Counted from the stretch's first letter, positions 11,244 to 21,555 are shown. The stretch: 64,000 bases of DNA from Monocercomonoides exilis (GCA_001643675.2 LSRY02000044.1:580501-644500); one strand, 5' to 3'. Notes: generated by a model from the letters alone, not told the origin. Numbers and translations: made by a program.

Positions 11244-11568
11244 ATTCGTTAGAGAACTAATTAAAATACAACTCCTCTTTCTATTTGGGATAGAGCTTCG
11301 TTTTATGGGCTCAGCCGATCAATGTGACGTGAAATTTGTGGTGTTTGCTGATGTGATGAAAAAGTTAAAAAGAATTAAAATGTTAGCATCGAAAAAAAGA
11401 CTGTGCAAGTTTGCACTGAGGAGTTATATCTTTCATTTTAAACGATAAAACACGAAGGCTATCAACCTGCAAGAAAAAGTTTTATTAACTGTAAGTTCCA
11501 TGGGTGGGAAAAGCTTCGCTTTGTGGAGGGAAAAGAGGAGTTGTATATTAATTAGTTCTCTAACGAAT
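11244..11568. mobile_element. MITE family C, 325 bp
   Basis: The left end (starting ATTCGTTAGAGAACTAATT) and the right end are inverted copies of about 37 bp with few mismatches. The interior encodes nothing recognisable. A second partial copy of the left end (about 40 bp) lies in direct orientation at 11595-11634, where it is interrupted by the next MITE. Confidence 0.7.
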
Positions 11569-11594
11569 TAAAAAGCATTAGCTTCTTAATTCTC

Positions 11595-11634
11595 GAGAAC
11601 TAATGAAAATACAACTCCTCTTTCTATTTGGGAT
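11595..11634 (+). repeat. Partial copy of the MITE family C end
   Basis: This repeats the segment at 11252-11292 almost exactly, then stops where the ATATGGGTGATT end of a family A MITE begins. That suggests a nested insertion. Confidence 0.65.
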
Positions 11635-11895
11635 ATGGGTGATTATTTTCGAAATCATAACTTTTTTGGGGTATCAATTTTTCAAACGTTGTTAATCATT
11701 GGGAAGAGACATTGTGCTTATATTGTTAAATTATCACAACTGCTTTCAAAACAAATGATAAAGCTGAAATAAAGATGATAATGTTTCTAATTGGTCTTTT
11801 CCCTATGCAGTGATCATTAATTCATATTCAAAGGAAATTCTTGAACCGTAAATTTTTAATGAAAAAATATGACTTCAAAAATAATCACCCATATC
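11632..11895. mobile_element. MITE family A, 264 bp, complete copy
   Basis: It starts ATATGGGTGATTATTTTCG and ends with the inverted version ...AATAATCACCCATAT. The interior matches the copy at 29771-30036 along its length. It is non-coding. The stop codon of the minus-strand recombinase lies only a few bases beyond its right end. Confidence 0.8.
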
Positions 11896-11896
11896 A

Positions 11897-13432
11897 TTAA
11901 TTGGGCATGTTTTGTGTCTCCTCTTCCATTAATATTGCGTAGGCTCTTGTTACCACTCTCTCTGTTCGTGTGCATATATTTCTTGATTTCTTGACAGTTG
12001 CATGGGAACATGATCGCTTCGAATCCTCTTCCTGATCCACACCAATATTTTCCTTATTATGCAGTTTATCTTCAACTTCTTTGACTTCTTCATTTTCCTT
12101 ATTGCTATCCTTCTCCTCTCCAACTGTCTGCGATGATTGCGACTCTTCGATGTCCATGTCAATGCTGTGTTCTGTGAGAGAGGGAAGCTGTTGTGTTGGA
12201 ATGGAACAATTTGTCTGTAAAGATAGTTGTGGAGAATTGAAAGTTTGTGGTTGCGCCAGCGATAATCCAATTGAATTTGAAGGTTGAAGGCTATGAAAAT
12301 ACTGAGAGGAGGGCTGATGATTAAACGTCTGAGGTTGTTGTTGATACAGTTGTGAAGGATGTGGTCGAGGTGAAAGGACAATATCATGTTGAACAGGAAA
12401 CACGTTTATTGCAGATTGGATTGGAGTCTGGATGTTTGCGAAAGCAGATCCTTGAATTATTTGAGCACTCCAAGGTTGTATTTGAGATCCTGTTTGTGGG
12501 AATGGTTCGTGTTCTGTCAGAACCTGGGCCATCGCTTGAGCAGTGTTTGTTTTGAAGAAAGAATTAGTTGATGTGTGAGCTGTGGGAGACAATCGAGCAA
12601 AGTGTGCTTCCATAACCTCCGGAACTCCAGCGGCAAGGAGAGCAGACAAAGTTGCATGCTTTATTGTGTAAGGCCAAAACGAGGGGTTGATTCCTGCCTG
12701 CTTCAATGCCTCCTTTGCAAGTTTACGAATTCCATCCTTTGACATTCTTGATCCATTTCTCGTGTTTTTAATGAACGTGTCTCTACCTGGATACAAAACT
12801 TTAATTTGGTTCCAAAGTTCCAATATTGTTCGCACTGGACAAACATCTGACTGGATCTCCTTCAGTTTAGGGACTGTGATGAACGATCTTGCGAGTCTTT
12901 TTTACAATTGGACTGAAAGATGAATTGCATTCTCAGAGATTATCGAATCGTTCATTGAAATGCTCGCCAGTTCTGAAAACCTGCATGCAGTGAATAATAT
13001 ACACAGAGTTATTGATTTCAATGTCAGAGAGAATACGCTCAAAGTCTCGTTGGGCCACAGAGTTCTGAGATAATTGTAAAGGACCTGTGGATCTCATATT
13101 TCCTCGTACGGAGCTCTTTTCTTTTCCTTTCTCATGATAGAGCGAAAGAATGTCTTTATTATCGGAACTGTTCCAAAATCGAAAGAGAAAGCACTTCTTG
13201 TGAATAGCGACACTGCGGACCTTGTTTGCTTTAAGCACTGAGGAGGAAAACCCTCATTATCTAAGCATATGAAAGTGTCCAAGCACTTCCTCACCCAAAT
13301 CACAGGATCTGACGGTAGCTCCCCCATATTCCCCTTGATCCAAGATTTTGCAAAATGTGCGAATCCAAATGTGTATGTTGTCCATGTTAGAGATATGGTA
13401 TACCCGCTATGGATCCATCTCGATGAGGTCAA
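11897..13432 (-). pseudogene. Tyrosine recombinase (YR/phage-integrase-like), decayed by nonsense codons
   Basis: One minus-strand frame reads through about 510 codons with exactly two stops, TGA at 13094-13096 and TAA at 12902-12904, and no frameshift. The N-terminal half has a core-binding-like part (LTWTTYTFGFAHFAKSW, then a KQTRSAVSLFTRSAFSFDFG stretch). The catalytic part shows the first-Arg motif TACRFSEL, then PKLKEIQSDVCPV, RMSKDGIRKLAKEALKQAG, YTIKHATLSALLAAG and ARLSPTAHTSTNSFF. The usual H-x-x-R is YTIK here and the nucleophilic Tyr position appears to be Phe, so it is probably inactive. The C-terminal about 200 residues are Gln/Ser/Glu-rich. Its 5' end overlaps the outer edge of the inverted repeat at 13390. 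It resembles the recombinases of DIRS/Crypton-type elements; the exact class is not determined. Confidence 0.7.
13390..13424 (+). repeat. 35-bp motif, copy 1 (outer left)
   Basis: It begins GAGATATGGTATACCCGCT and contains the perfect 8-bp palindrome GGTATACC. It differs from the inverted copy at 13604-13638 at two positions. Confidence 0.85.
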
Positions 13433-13603
13433 TCAATATTATCGATTCATGAATATCTGGTAGTTATTATCATCTTGTATAATAAGCTGGAATAGGCAAT
13501 GATAATGAGATAGAGATAGAGGGTTATTGATGAGACTCTTAGGGGTTTCTCATGATTAGATAATCAGTGATGTTCTATAAAGATGGAGTAATTGAAAGGT
13601 GTA

Positions 13604-13638
13604 ATCGAGATATATCCATAGCGGGTATACCATATCTC
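13604..13638 (-). repeat. 35-bp motif, copy 2 (inner left, inverted)
   Basis: This is the inverse complement of copy 1 and closes a 249-bp segment at the outer end of the left inverted repeat, so that segment has its own inverted ends. Confidence 0.85.
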
Positions 13639-13812
13639 CAAGGAGAAGAATTAGCTAAAAGATTAACTGGAAGTGTTCAAGTTGGTAAATTAGTGGTGAA
13701 ATTGTGTGAAAATTGATGTTTTCGTTGATGAAATACATGAGTTGAACATGTGTCGAACGTTGATGAAATAGCAAATAAAAATAATTGATTTTGTTTTTTT
13801 GTTTTATCGTAA

Positions 13813-14094
13813 ATGGGTCGGAAGAAGATATTCTCGACTGTGGAAGAAGCGAAAGAGGCTCAACAGAAACAAATTAAACAGTTTCAGGAAAAACGTAAAG
13901 AAGAAATTAAGTATTACAACGAACATGTATCTGAAAAACAGAAGAAAATGATTAAGATATTGAGGAGAAAGGTTATCGAAAGTGATGAGCTGTTAGATGA
14001 GTTGATGGAAAAAGTTAGTGGTTATTGCCTGCACAGGGTGGATAGGTTAAGCTGGACAGAAAATGCAAATGATGCTGTGTTGTGGAAATATTGA
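13813..14094 (+). CDS. Small coiled-coil protein encoded in the left inverted repeat
   Basis: The 93-residue ORF begins ATG (MGRKKIFSTVEE) and is a charged Lys/Glu/Gln-rich helix, predicted coiled coil over residues 8-65. The first 70 residues are shared with the minus-strand ORF at 17118-17369; the C-termini diverge where the repeat ends. I do not recognise a family. Being duplicated in both repeats and reading toward the replication gene, it could be a DNA-binding or partition accessory factor, but that is only inference. Confidence 0.5.
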   Translation: MGRKKIFSTVEEAKEAQQKQIKQFQEKRKEEIKYYNEHVSEKQKKMIKILRRKVIESDELLDELMEKVSGYCLHRVDRLSWTENANDAVLWKY

Positions 14095-14339
14095 GTAAAA
14101 TCTCCATGCTGGAAGTGTGGACAGGTGGACAGGACTGGGCAGGATAATTTAAATTCTTCAAAGAATGTGTGCAAACGGGCAAACTGAGCAAATTGGGCAA
14201 AATAAAATTTATGTTTTAATTAACTGTTTCCCTTCAAAGTTCGACATCAACCTCAACATCATCTTCCTCGTAAATGTTCGTTTCAAAAATAAATCTGTTT
14301 CATTTTAAAAAAAAATTTGTTTTTTTTAATTTTAATAAA

Positions 14340-16682
14340 ATGACAAACCGCCAAGCAGACACTGACAACGTAATCCAACAACTAATTGATTCAATTTCAA
14401 CAGAACAGCAAACGCTGGGAGAACGAATGAAAGATCACATCGTTGACTTGTTCGACTACAAGAAATACTCTGACAAGAAGCAGGTTCAACGACACACTGG
14501 AACAGCTGTTGATATCAGCAAATGTGAGGATCTCTGTGTCGTTGATGTTGACATTAACAAATCCCTTCAAGCTGAACAAACGAAAACCATCAGGAATTCC
14601 ATTCTCGACAAACTCCCCCGAAACGTCGGACTTGTGCAAACAGCTCATGGTGGTCTTCATATTTATTGTGAGCTGTGTGGTTATCCCCTCAAATGTTCGT
14701 CACAAACCAAAGTGTTCACGAGTCCAGAATACGATATCGACATTTTTGCAGGTATTGGGGATGGAAAACAGAGACTTGTTGTTCAAGCTGACTCTTCATA
14801 CAGAGAGATGAAAGATGGCAAGAGAATCATCACCAAATTCACTCCACTTAACAATCACAGAGAGCTCACAGATCTTTCATCACTCGAAAGTGTTCTTGAC
14901 GTATTCGGTATTGATCTCAAAACAGAGAATACATCAGCGACAATGGCGGCTGAACCACATAATTTTCTCACACAAGATGGTGTTGTTGATATGTCTCCAA
15001 CTGTCGCTCTTGCTTTTGTCAATAAAATCAAAGATGTTGAAATACATAAAGACACAGGTTCTCTGTCACTTGATTCTGAGTTAACTCTTTTACCGTTATT
15101 TGCAGCTCTCAACTCACTCGTTAACATTAACGGTTTCGAAAACGAATCAATTGATTTTCTTTACAATCAAATCAGAGAGACAGCTGCTCTTACAGCAAAT
15201 GCAATTACTCACTTTGAAGAGAAAAGAAACAGATACAGAGACAACAAGTCACATCCATTTGTTCTTCAAAAGATTGTCAAGAGATGGAATCCAACATATT
15301 AAAACGATGTTATCATTCCACTCCTCAGAAAAGAGAATGAGCAAAAGGAAGAACACCCACGAGAGATTACTGTTCATGAAATTGATCTCAACTCATCGTT
15401 CTCGTTCTCTGAAATCAGGGATAAAGCTTGTCGAAAACAATACTCCACACTGTCGGAAGTCGCCGAAGATCTCACAAAAGTTCTGAGGTTTGTTGAAGCA
15501 AGGATGGAATTCATTGTGAAAGAGTTTGACATTCACACCTCTTGTTATTCAATTACATTCAAGATAAAATCATCAATGAACGAACTGTTCAAAACAATAA
15601 AACTGTGGCATGATGACAAAAAGACTCTCACAGTTGAGACAGCTTTCGAACAATACTCTCATGTTCTATCGATTGATGGGGTGAAGTTCTTCTCAGATAA
15701 CCCTCGAATATTCTCTTTGTTCCATGGGTTCAAATACCAAATGGCAAACGAACAAAATGACGAAATCATCAAGCCATTCCTTGATTTCACACGAGAAGTT
15801 ATTGCCAACAACAACGAAGAACTCTATCAATACATCCTCTGTTGGATTTCATCAATTGTTCAAAATCCTGGTAGAAAAGCAGAAACATCACTTGTTCTCA
15901 AAGGCTTGCAAGGTATTGGAAAGAATGTCTGGACAAATGTTTTTGCTGAACTGTTGGCAGGATATTCATGTCCGAATGTCACAGAGATTGCAAAACTGAC
16001 AGGACAGTTCAACTCCATCGTCGAAGGGAAAATGCTGATTGTACTGAACGAATTGAAAAATGTTGGAGATGATCGAACAGCTAACTTTGATGCATTGAAG
16101 AGTATAATCACAGATTCAACAATCAGAATCAATGAGAAGAATCAGCCAAGAAGAACAGCTGAGAATGCAGCTAACTTCATATTTGTGACAAATCACACAT
16201 ACCCAGTAAAAATTGAGATTGGTGACAGAAGATATGTTGTTTGTGATTGCAACTCAAAATATAAGAACAGTCTCACATTCTTCAAAAATTTCACAAGCTC
16301 TTTCGACAATGAATTCTATGAACAACTTCTCTGTTATTTCCTCAGCAAAGATCTCACCAATTTCTCCACAAGGGCTATTCCAACAACGGAGGCAAAAGAA
16401 GATATCATTGCAGCATCACTCTCTGTCATCGATGTGTTCTGTCAGGAGCATTACAATAAACTCAAAGAAGGGTGGAGATGTTCTGATGCACTTTGTTGCA
16501 GACTAGTTGAATACAAGAACGATCGCTCATTCCAACTAGCAATTAAAGACAGATGTGAGCACAAGAAAATGGGTGGAAGAGGAAATTAAGTGTGGTGTTA
16601 TAAACTTAAACCAGAGTATGAACAACTCCTCAAACAACGAGAAGATGAAGATGACATTGACTGTTCTGTGGAAATTAACTAA
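14340..16682 (+). pseudogene. PrimPol plus SF3 (D5-like) helicase replication protein, interrupted by two in-frame TAA codons
   Basis: A single frame of 780 codons contains TAA at 15300-15302 and 16587-16589 and ends with TAA at 16680-16682. The N-terminal third looks like an archaeo-eukaryotic-type primase/polymerase: VVDVDIN supplies the acidic metal motif, and TAHGGLHIYCE the later catalytic motif. The C-terminal part is a superfamily 3 helicase of the D5/DUF5906 type: Walker A GLQGIGKN, Walker B MLIVLNEL, a motif-C-like FIFVTNH and an Arg-rich sensor GDRRYVV. After the second TAA the frame continues with a basic YKLKPEYEQLL tail typical of such helicase ends. Start: the ATG at 14340 follows an AT-rich leader and fits better than the in-frame ATG at 14274. 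Either two CAA-to-TAA mutations broke the gene, or it is read as two or three separate polypeptides. Confidence 0.75.
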
Positions 16683-17117
16683 ACATATTCGTTTTTTTGG
16701 AAATCATTAATACAAAAATTATACAACTTGTGTGCCACATGTTATATACCACCAACGATACCATGTGGCAATGTGGCAGAATGACAACACAATCGAAAAA
16801 CAAAATACACCTCAAAATCATGGTAAATTAGGGGTAAATTGCTCATGTTGGCAGAAATGGCATGCTGGCAGCTCTTTTCAGATGAAATAAAACTGTTTTG
16901 GACACCTGGATACCTGGACACGCTTCCAGCACGGAGATTATAGTTAATATATCCCTTCTGCTGAGTCTTCGATATTGCCACAATCCGGTATCCAGTATAC
17001 CGATTTACTACTTTTCCGAGTAAAAATATAGATGTTGGCAATCAACCCGAACATCAACGTGTCCACTGTTCTTAACAATCAACAGTACAACAAACGTGTT
17101 CCCCTTGTTATGTTTCA
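16683..17117. other. Non-coding inner flank of the right inverted repeat
   Basis: A 99-codon minus-strand open frame (16742-17041) exists but shows no recognisable domain. I see no other gene here. Confidence 0.4.
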
Positions 17118-17369
17118 TCAATTAACACATTTATCCCAATCAAGCTTGTGCAGACAATGACCACTAACTTTTTCCATCAACTCATCTAACAGCTCATCAC
17201 TTTCGATAACCTTTCTCCTCAATATCTTAATCATTTTCTTCTGTTTTTCAGATACATGTTCGTTGTAATACTTAATTTCTTCTTTACGTTTTTCCTGAAA
17301 CTGTTTAATTTGTTTCTGTTGAGCCTCTTTCGCTTCTTCCACAGTCGAGAATATCTTCTTCCGACCCAT
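17118..17369 (-). CDS. Small coiled-coil protein encoded in the right inverted repeat
   Basis: This 83-residue ORF is the inverted duplicate of the one at 13813. The first 70 residues are identical, followed by a different 13-residue tail. Both copies point inward toward the replication gene. Confidence 0.5.
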   Translation of the reverse strand: MGRKKIFSTVEEAKEAQQKQIKQFQEKRKEEIKYYNEHVSEKQKKMIKILRRKVIESDELLDELMEKVSGHCLHKLDWDKCVN

Positions 17370-17543
17370 TTACGATAAAACAAAAAAACAAAATCAATTA
17401 TTTTTATTTGCTATTTCATCAACGTTCGACACATGTTCAACTCATGTATTTCATCAACGAAAACATCAATTTTCACACAATTTCACCACTAATTTACCAA
17501 CTTGAACACTTCCAGTTAATCTTTTAGCTAATTCTTCTCCTTG

Positions 17544-17578
17544 GAGATATGGTATACCCGCTATGGATATATCTCGAT
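17544..17578 (+). repeat. 35-bp motif, copy 3 (inner right)
   Basis: It is the same motif as at 13604-13638, read on the opposite strand. The GGTATACC palindrome is intact. Confidence 0.85.
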
Positions 17579-17757
17579 TACACCTTTCAATTACTCCATC
17601 TTTATAGAACATCACTGATTATCTAATCATGAGAAACCCCTAAGAGTCTCATCAATAACCCTCTATCTCTATCTCATTATCATTGCCTATTCCAGCTTAT
17701 TATACAAGATGATAATAACTACCAGATATTCATGAATCGATAATATTGATTGACCTC

Positions 17758-17792
17758 ATCGAGATTGATCCATAGCTGATATATCATATTTC
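17758..17792 (-). repeat. 35-bp motif, copy 4 (outer right, degenerate)
   Basis: It aligns with the other copies but has about six mismatches, including loss of the GGTATACC palindrome. Confidence 0.7.
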
Positions 17793-17793
17793 T

Positions 17794-17895
17794 TCCATTT
17801 AACTTTTCAGTTATCATTAATTTATATGCAATTGATATTTTTGAACAAAAAAATTAAAATGAAAAAATATTATTTCAAAAATAATCATCCATATG
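17794..17895 (+). repeat. Right-end fragment of a family A MITE
   Basis: This roughly 100-bp stretch aligns with the right ends of the MITEs at 11806-11895 and 29945-30036 and ends AATAATCATCCATAT. The left part of this MITE is absent, and its place is taken by the outer edge of the inverted repeat. Confidence 0.65.
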
Positions 17896-18085
17896 TAGAA
17901 TTTTCTTTTTCAAATTTTTATCTTTAAACAAAGCCGTTTTTGTTTCTTTGTTCTGTGTTTCTTCATTTTTAGACTCTTTTCTTTCATCCTTGTCTTTTTT
18001 TTCATTCATTCATAAATTCTTCATCAATTATTTATTTTCAGAATTGGTAAAACGTTTGTGTTATTGTATTTATAATGATTGACCG

Positions 18086-19310
18086 TTATTTTGGAAGCTT
18101 GGCTAACAGTTCGCTCCACTGATGTGACAGTACTCCGCTCTTCGCAAATGAAGAGTTGATTGTTGAAGGCAACAAAGAAGTTTGCAAAGCTTGTGAAAGA
18201 ACATCAGCCAGTGCTTTACATCGCAAAATAACAGTAGTAGAAGAAGAAGCTTTATAATTGGCATTTATTGTTTTTTTAAAAACAGCAAATACGCCACGAT
18301 CCAACGGCTGTGCGATATGAGTGGTGTGGTGCACGAAGGTGACGAAATCCATTGAAGAATCGGCATACTTCTTCCATAAGTCAGGCTGCGCTCTCGAAGA
18401 ATGCTAATCAAGAAAATAAAGGCAATGTTCTTCACTCTTCCTCAACATTACTATTCAATATTTGATACCTGAATGCAACACTTCTTCATCATATTTGAGG
18501 AATAGCGCTTCAGTCATCCAGCCTTCATTTTCACCCCAAACATCCAACTGCGAACTCAAAACAAGGAGCAGTTCATCAGGTAATTAGTGGCAAGTCCACA
18601 GAACGACGCTTTTAAGAGAGAAGCCATCAGCTGCTGCTGCAACGACGAGAGTTGCTTTAAGCATATTCATCGGTGTTTTGGAGAAACCGGCTGGCATGTC
18701 GGAAGGATGGAAAACAAGAGTAGAGAAAGAATCAGAGAGTCAAAGAGAAGATTCATCAATATTGAAGATGAGAGAGTTAGAAAAATGATGTTGATTATGA
18801 AGGTTTTGTAGAAGAGTGAAAAATGGAAGAAGAGTTTGTTGATTTGATGCAGAGAGTCGTTGGATGTCGACATTTCGAGGATGAGAAGCTTTAAGTTCGG
18901 GGTTCCCTTTGGTGTATTGATAGGGATATGCTTTAGAAATGTTCATTTCTTTATCTTCTTTGTCGAAGTCATCTTTTTCCTTTCATTGATAACAGCATTC
19001 ATCAAAATTTTTAAAAAATAGACAAACACAACAAATAAAAAATTTCAATGAATAAATTTACTCATAAGCTCAGCGTTGTGAATTATTCCAGTTTCAAATT
19101 CTATTTTCAGCACTTCAAATATGGTTTCATTTTCTTCCTGCCTAAATAATACGGGTCTTCCATATTTTCCTGCCTTTTTTCTTTTTTTGCACATGCCACA
19201 GCACTTACAATTACCGAGCGAGAAAACTCCTTCATGTTAGCATCATCAGCAACAAGAGCTTCTCCATTAGCAATAATTGTTGTATCACGTTCTTTTCGAT
19301 ATATAATTCA
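18086..19310 (-). pseudogene. pogo/Tigger-type DDE transposase relic
   Basis: From about 18975 down to 18086 one minus-strand frame carries the pogo DDD signature: IFNIDESSL for the first Asp, FLD-stop-HSSR for the second, and HTTHIAQPLDRGVFAVFK for the third. Between them lie FHPSDMPAGFSKTP and a WMTEALFLKY-type segment typical of CENP-B-like transposases. Four in-frame stops (18740-18742, 18584-18586, 18455-18457, 18404-18406) interrupt it, with no frameshift between them. Upstream fragments at about 19060-19310 look like the N-terminal region, separated by AT-rich DNA. It is inactive. Confidence 0.75.
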
Positions 19311-19405
19311 ACGATAGTGGAAATATTTCATTATATCTCTCAATTCCATCAATCCACTTTCTTTTCTTTGTTTCGCTATCCTTATAATAAAAAAAAAAAT
19401 TTAAT

Positions 19406-19652
19406 ATGGGTAATTCTTTTTGAAAAGTCGCGAATGTTTAATTTTCAAATAAATCAAAATATTTTAATTTTGCTCAAATTTTTGTTTGCACCCACGAAAC
19501 TTCACCAAAGTGGAAGAAATAATTTGACAATGCTATTTAACGCATTCCTGTGAAGTGACATGAGTCGGAACCGAAATATGATCAAGATATGAAATTTTTG
19601 ATTTATTTGAAAATTAAACATTTGCGACTATTCAAAATGAATTACCCATATA
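19406..19652. mobile_element. MITE family B, 247 bp
   Basis: The ends are inverted copies of about 60 bp, beginning ATATGGGTAATTCTTTTTG and including AAAAGTCGCGAATGTTTAAT. It is non-coding. The second copy is at about 21115-21357. Confidence 0.75.
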
Positions 19653-20376
19653 AATCTGTTTTCTTTTTTTTAAGATATTTTTATTGAAATGAAAAATAAA
19701 TAAATAAATAAATAATTCAATAAAATTCTTTCTTAGAAAACCTTGTTGCTATTTCCTAATCTCCTTTGGAGAGGCACTAATTAGAGATAGAGGAGCTAAC
19801 CACTTCAATTTCTCCAGGGCTATCAGAGATAAGGCATTCTATTTTTTGACATAAATTCTGATTACCGATTTTTCCTTTTATACTGATGACAACTAAAATA
19901 ATTAAAAAAGTGAGTTGAAAAAACCGATGAAAAAAATGTTCGGGTTGAAAAGAATGTTCAAGAAATAAAATCACACTATTTGATTTTATGTGTTTTCAAA
20001 AATTTCAAAAGTTCACATTGCAATGAAATAGTATTGAAAAAAAATGTTTCTGAAAGTATTTTTCGCAAATATTGTGTTATTTTATTTAATTAATCATTCG
20101 TTTCATCACTGAAATGAAAGAATTTTGAATTTGAGTTATTATCATATACTGACGGGAATTCTCAATTGCAAAAGAATGTGACAAATAAAATTTGTTTCAT
20201 ATAACATGTTTTCTGAATAACAAAAATGGGCATAAAAGAACAATATTGCATTTTGAAAATTTTTCTAATAACACTATACTTTGATAATATATGTTGTTTT
20301 AAGCATGTACTGCATGATAAAAGTTTGAGGAAATGTGTATTTGACAAATATAAAAAATAAATCATTTCTACACCAT
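19653..20376. other. AT-rich spacer without recognised gene
   Basis: It contains an AAAT tetranucleotide run near 19695-19715 and scattered short open frames without domain signal. Confidence 0.5.
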
Positions 20377-21090
20377 TTATTATTCGATTTTGGTAATCTT
20401 CTTATTCAAAATTAAAAAAATTGAGTATTTTTTTTCAAAAAATTATTTGTGAAAAATTGGTTTTTTGCTGAGTATCAAAAAGTGATAAAAATATAATATT
20501 TTTTCATTATTAATAAAAAGGATGAGAAAACGAACCTCTAACATTACTATTTGTGAAAAAAACATAAAAATTTCAAATTTTTTAGAAAAAAATCTTCTTC
20601 ATAGAAATTGGATTATTTTCGAATCATTCCACCTCACATTGTTAGATTAAACATTATTCAATCAAGAAAAGTTTTTTGCATCATTATTATAAACTGATTA
20701 CAAATATTTTTCTCAACTGAATAAATTTGTAAATGCACTTTAAAAATTCTTCATTAGTTTTTTATTGATCTTCTGAATATATTTCGAAAAAAAAACTTTT
20801 CTTGATTGAATTATGCTTAATCTAACAATGTGAGGTGGAATGATTCGAAAATAATCCAATTTCTATGAAGAAGATTTTTTTCTAAAAAATTTGAAATTTT
20901 TATGTTTTTTTCACAAATAGTAATGTTAGAGGTTCGTTTTCTCATCCTTTTTATTAATAATGAAAAAATATTATATTTTTATCACTTTTTGATACTCAGC
21001 AAAAAACCAATTTTTCACAAATAATTTTTTGAAAAAAAATACTCAATTTTTTTAATTTTGAATAAGAAGATTACCAAAATCGAATAATAA
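20377..21090. repeat. 714-bp foldback element with about 300-bp arms
   Basis: The arm at 20377-20677 is the near-perfect inverse of 20790-21090, with a 112-bp AT-rich loop. It begins TTATTATTCGATTTTGG. No coding potential is seen. A transcript across it would fold into a long double-stranded hairpin. Confidence 0.85.
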
Positions 21091-21114
21091 GTTTGCCAAA
21101 TTTGAATAATAAAT

Positions 21115-21357
21115 GTGTGATTATTTTTGAAAAGTCGCAAATGTTTAATTTTCAAATAAATCAAAAAATTCATATTTTGCTCAGATTACTGTTTCTTCTT
21201 ACGAATATACTTAAGAATGTTTGAAATAGCATTATCAAAATATTGATTCCATGTTTGTGAAGTTTGGTTGATGTTAACAAAAATTTGAGCAAAATATGAA
21301 ATTTTTGATTTATTTGAAAAATAAACATTTGCGACTTTTCATAAAGAATTACCCAAA
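21115..21357. mobile_element. MITE family B, second copy
   Basis: It has the same inverted ends as the 19406-19652 copy (AAAAGTCGCAAATGTTTAAT on the left, its inverse on the right) with a diverged middle. Confidence 0.7.
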
Positions 21358-21461
21358 TGGTGAATTTTTTCATAATTCGAATTTCAACAAAAGAATGCAT
21401 TCCAAAGCAATTTTCACCATCTCAATTTCCTTAATAAACATCTCAATCATTAAAAACGTTA

Positions 21462-21524
21462 TTTTGAGCCTGGGTGACGTGAAAAAAAAGTTTGTCACGT
21501 CCGTCACCAATTTTCCACTTCAAA

Positions 21525-21555
<31 letters not shown>

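Larger units (their letters stand above)
13390..14035 (+). repeat. Left long inverted repeat (about 647 bp) of the PrimPol-helicase element
   Basis: This segment matches the reverse complement of about 17147-17792 without indels. It is identical over the stretches I compared except at the outermost about 35 bp and innermost about 15 bp. It carries the ORF at 13813 and two inverted 35-bp motifs at its outer end (13390-13424 and 13604-13638). Confidence 0.9.
13390..17792. mobile_element. 4.4-kb replication element with 647-bp inverted repeats, PrimPol and SF3 helicase
   Basis: Two equal-length inverted repeats bound a 3.1-kb core with one replication reading frame on the plus strand. Each repeat encodes a small coiled-coil protein reading inward. 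No capsid, DNA polymerase B or DDE integrase gene is present. The neighbouring tyrosine recombinase relic (11897-13432) overlaps the left repeat edge and may belong to the same unit. The combination of recombinase, long inverted repeats and replication gene resembles the plan of 2-micron-type plasmids. A transposon with long terminal repeats is the alternative. No clear target-site duplication is visible at the edges. Confidence 0.7.
17147..17792 (-). repeat. Right long inverted repeat (about 647 bp)
   Basis: It is the mirror of 13390-14035. The outermost 35-bp motif (17758-17792) is visibly more diverged than the other three copies of that motif. Confidence 0.9.

Noticed and set aside
2-16682. 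TAA/TAG as Gln for the whole window (code known in some oxymonads)
   Set aside because: Thousands of codons in intact genes contain no in-frame TAA or TAG, and genes end cleanly with TAA, TAG or TGA.
13390-17792. Maverick/Polinton or virophage assignment
   Set aside because: No capsid, protease, packaging ATPase, polymerase B or rve integrase is encoded, and the unit is only 4.4 kb.
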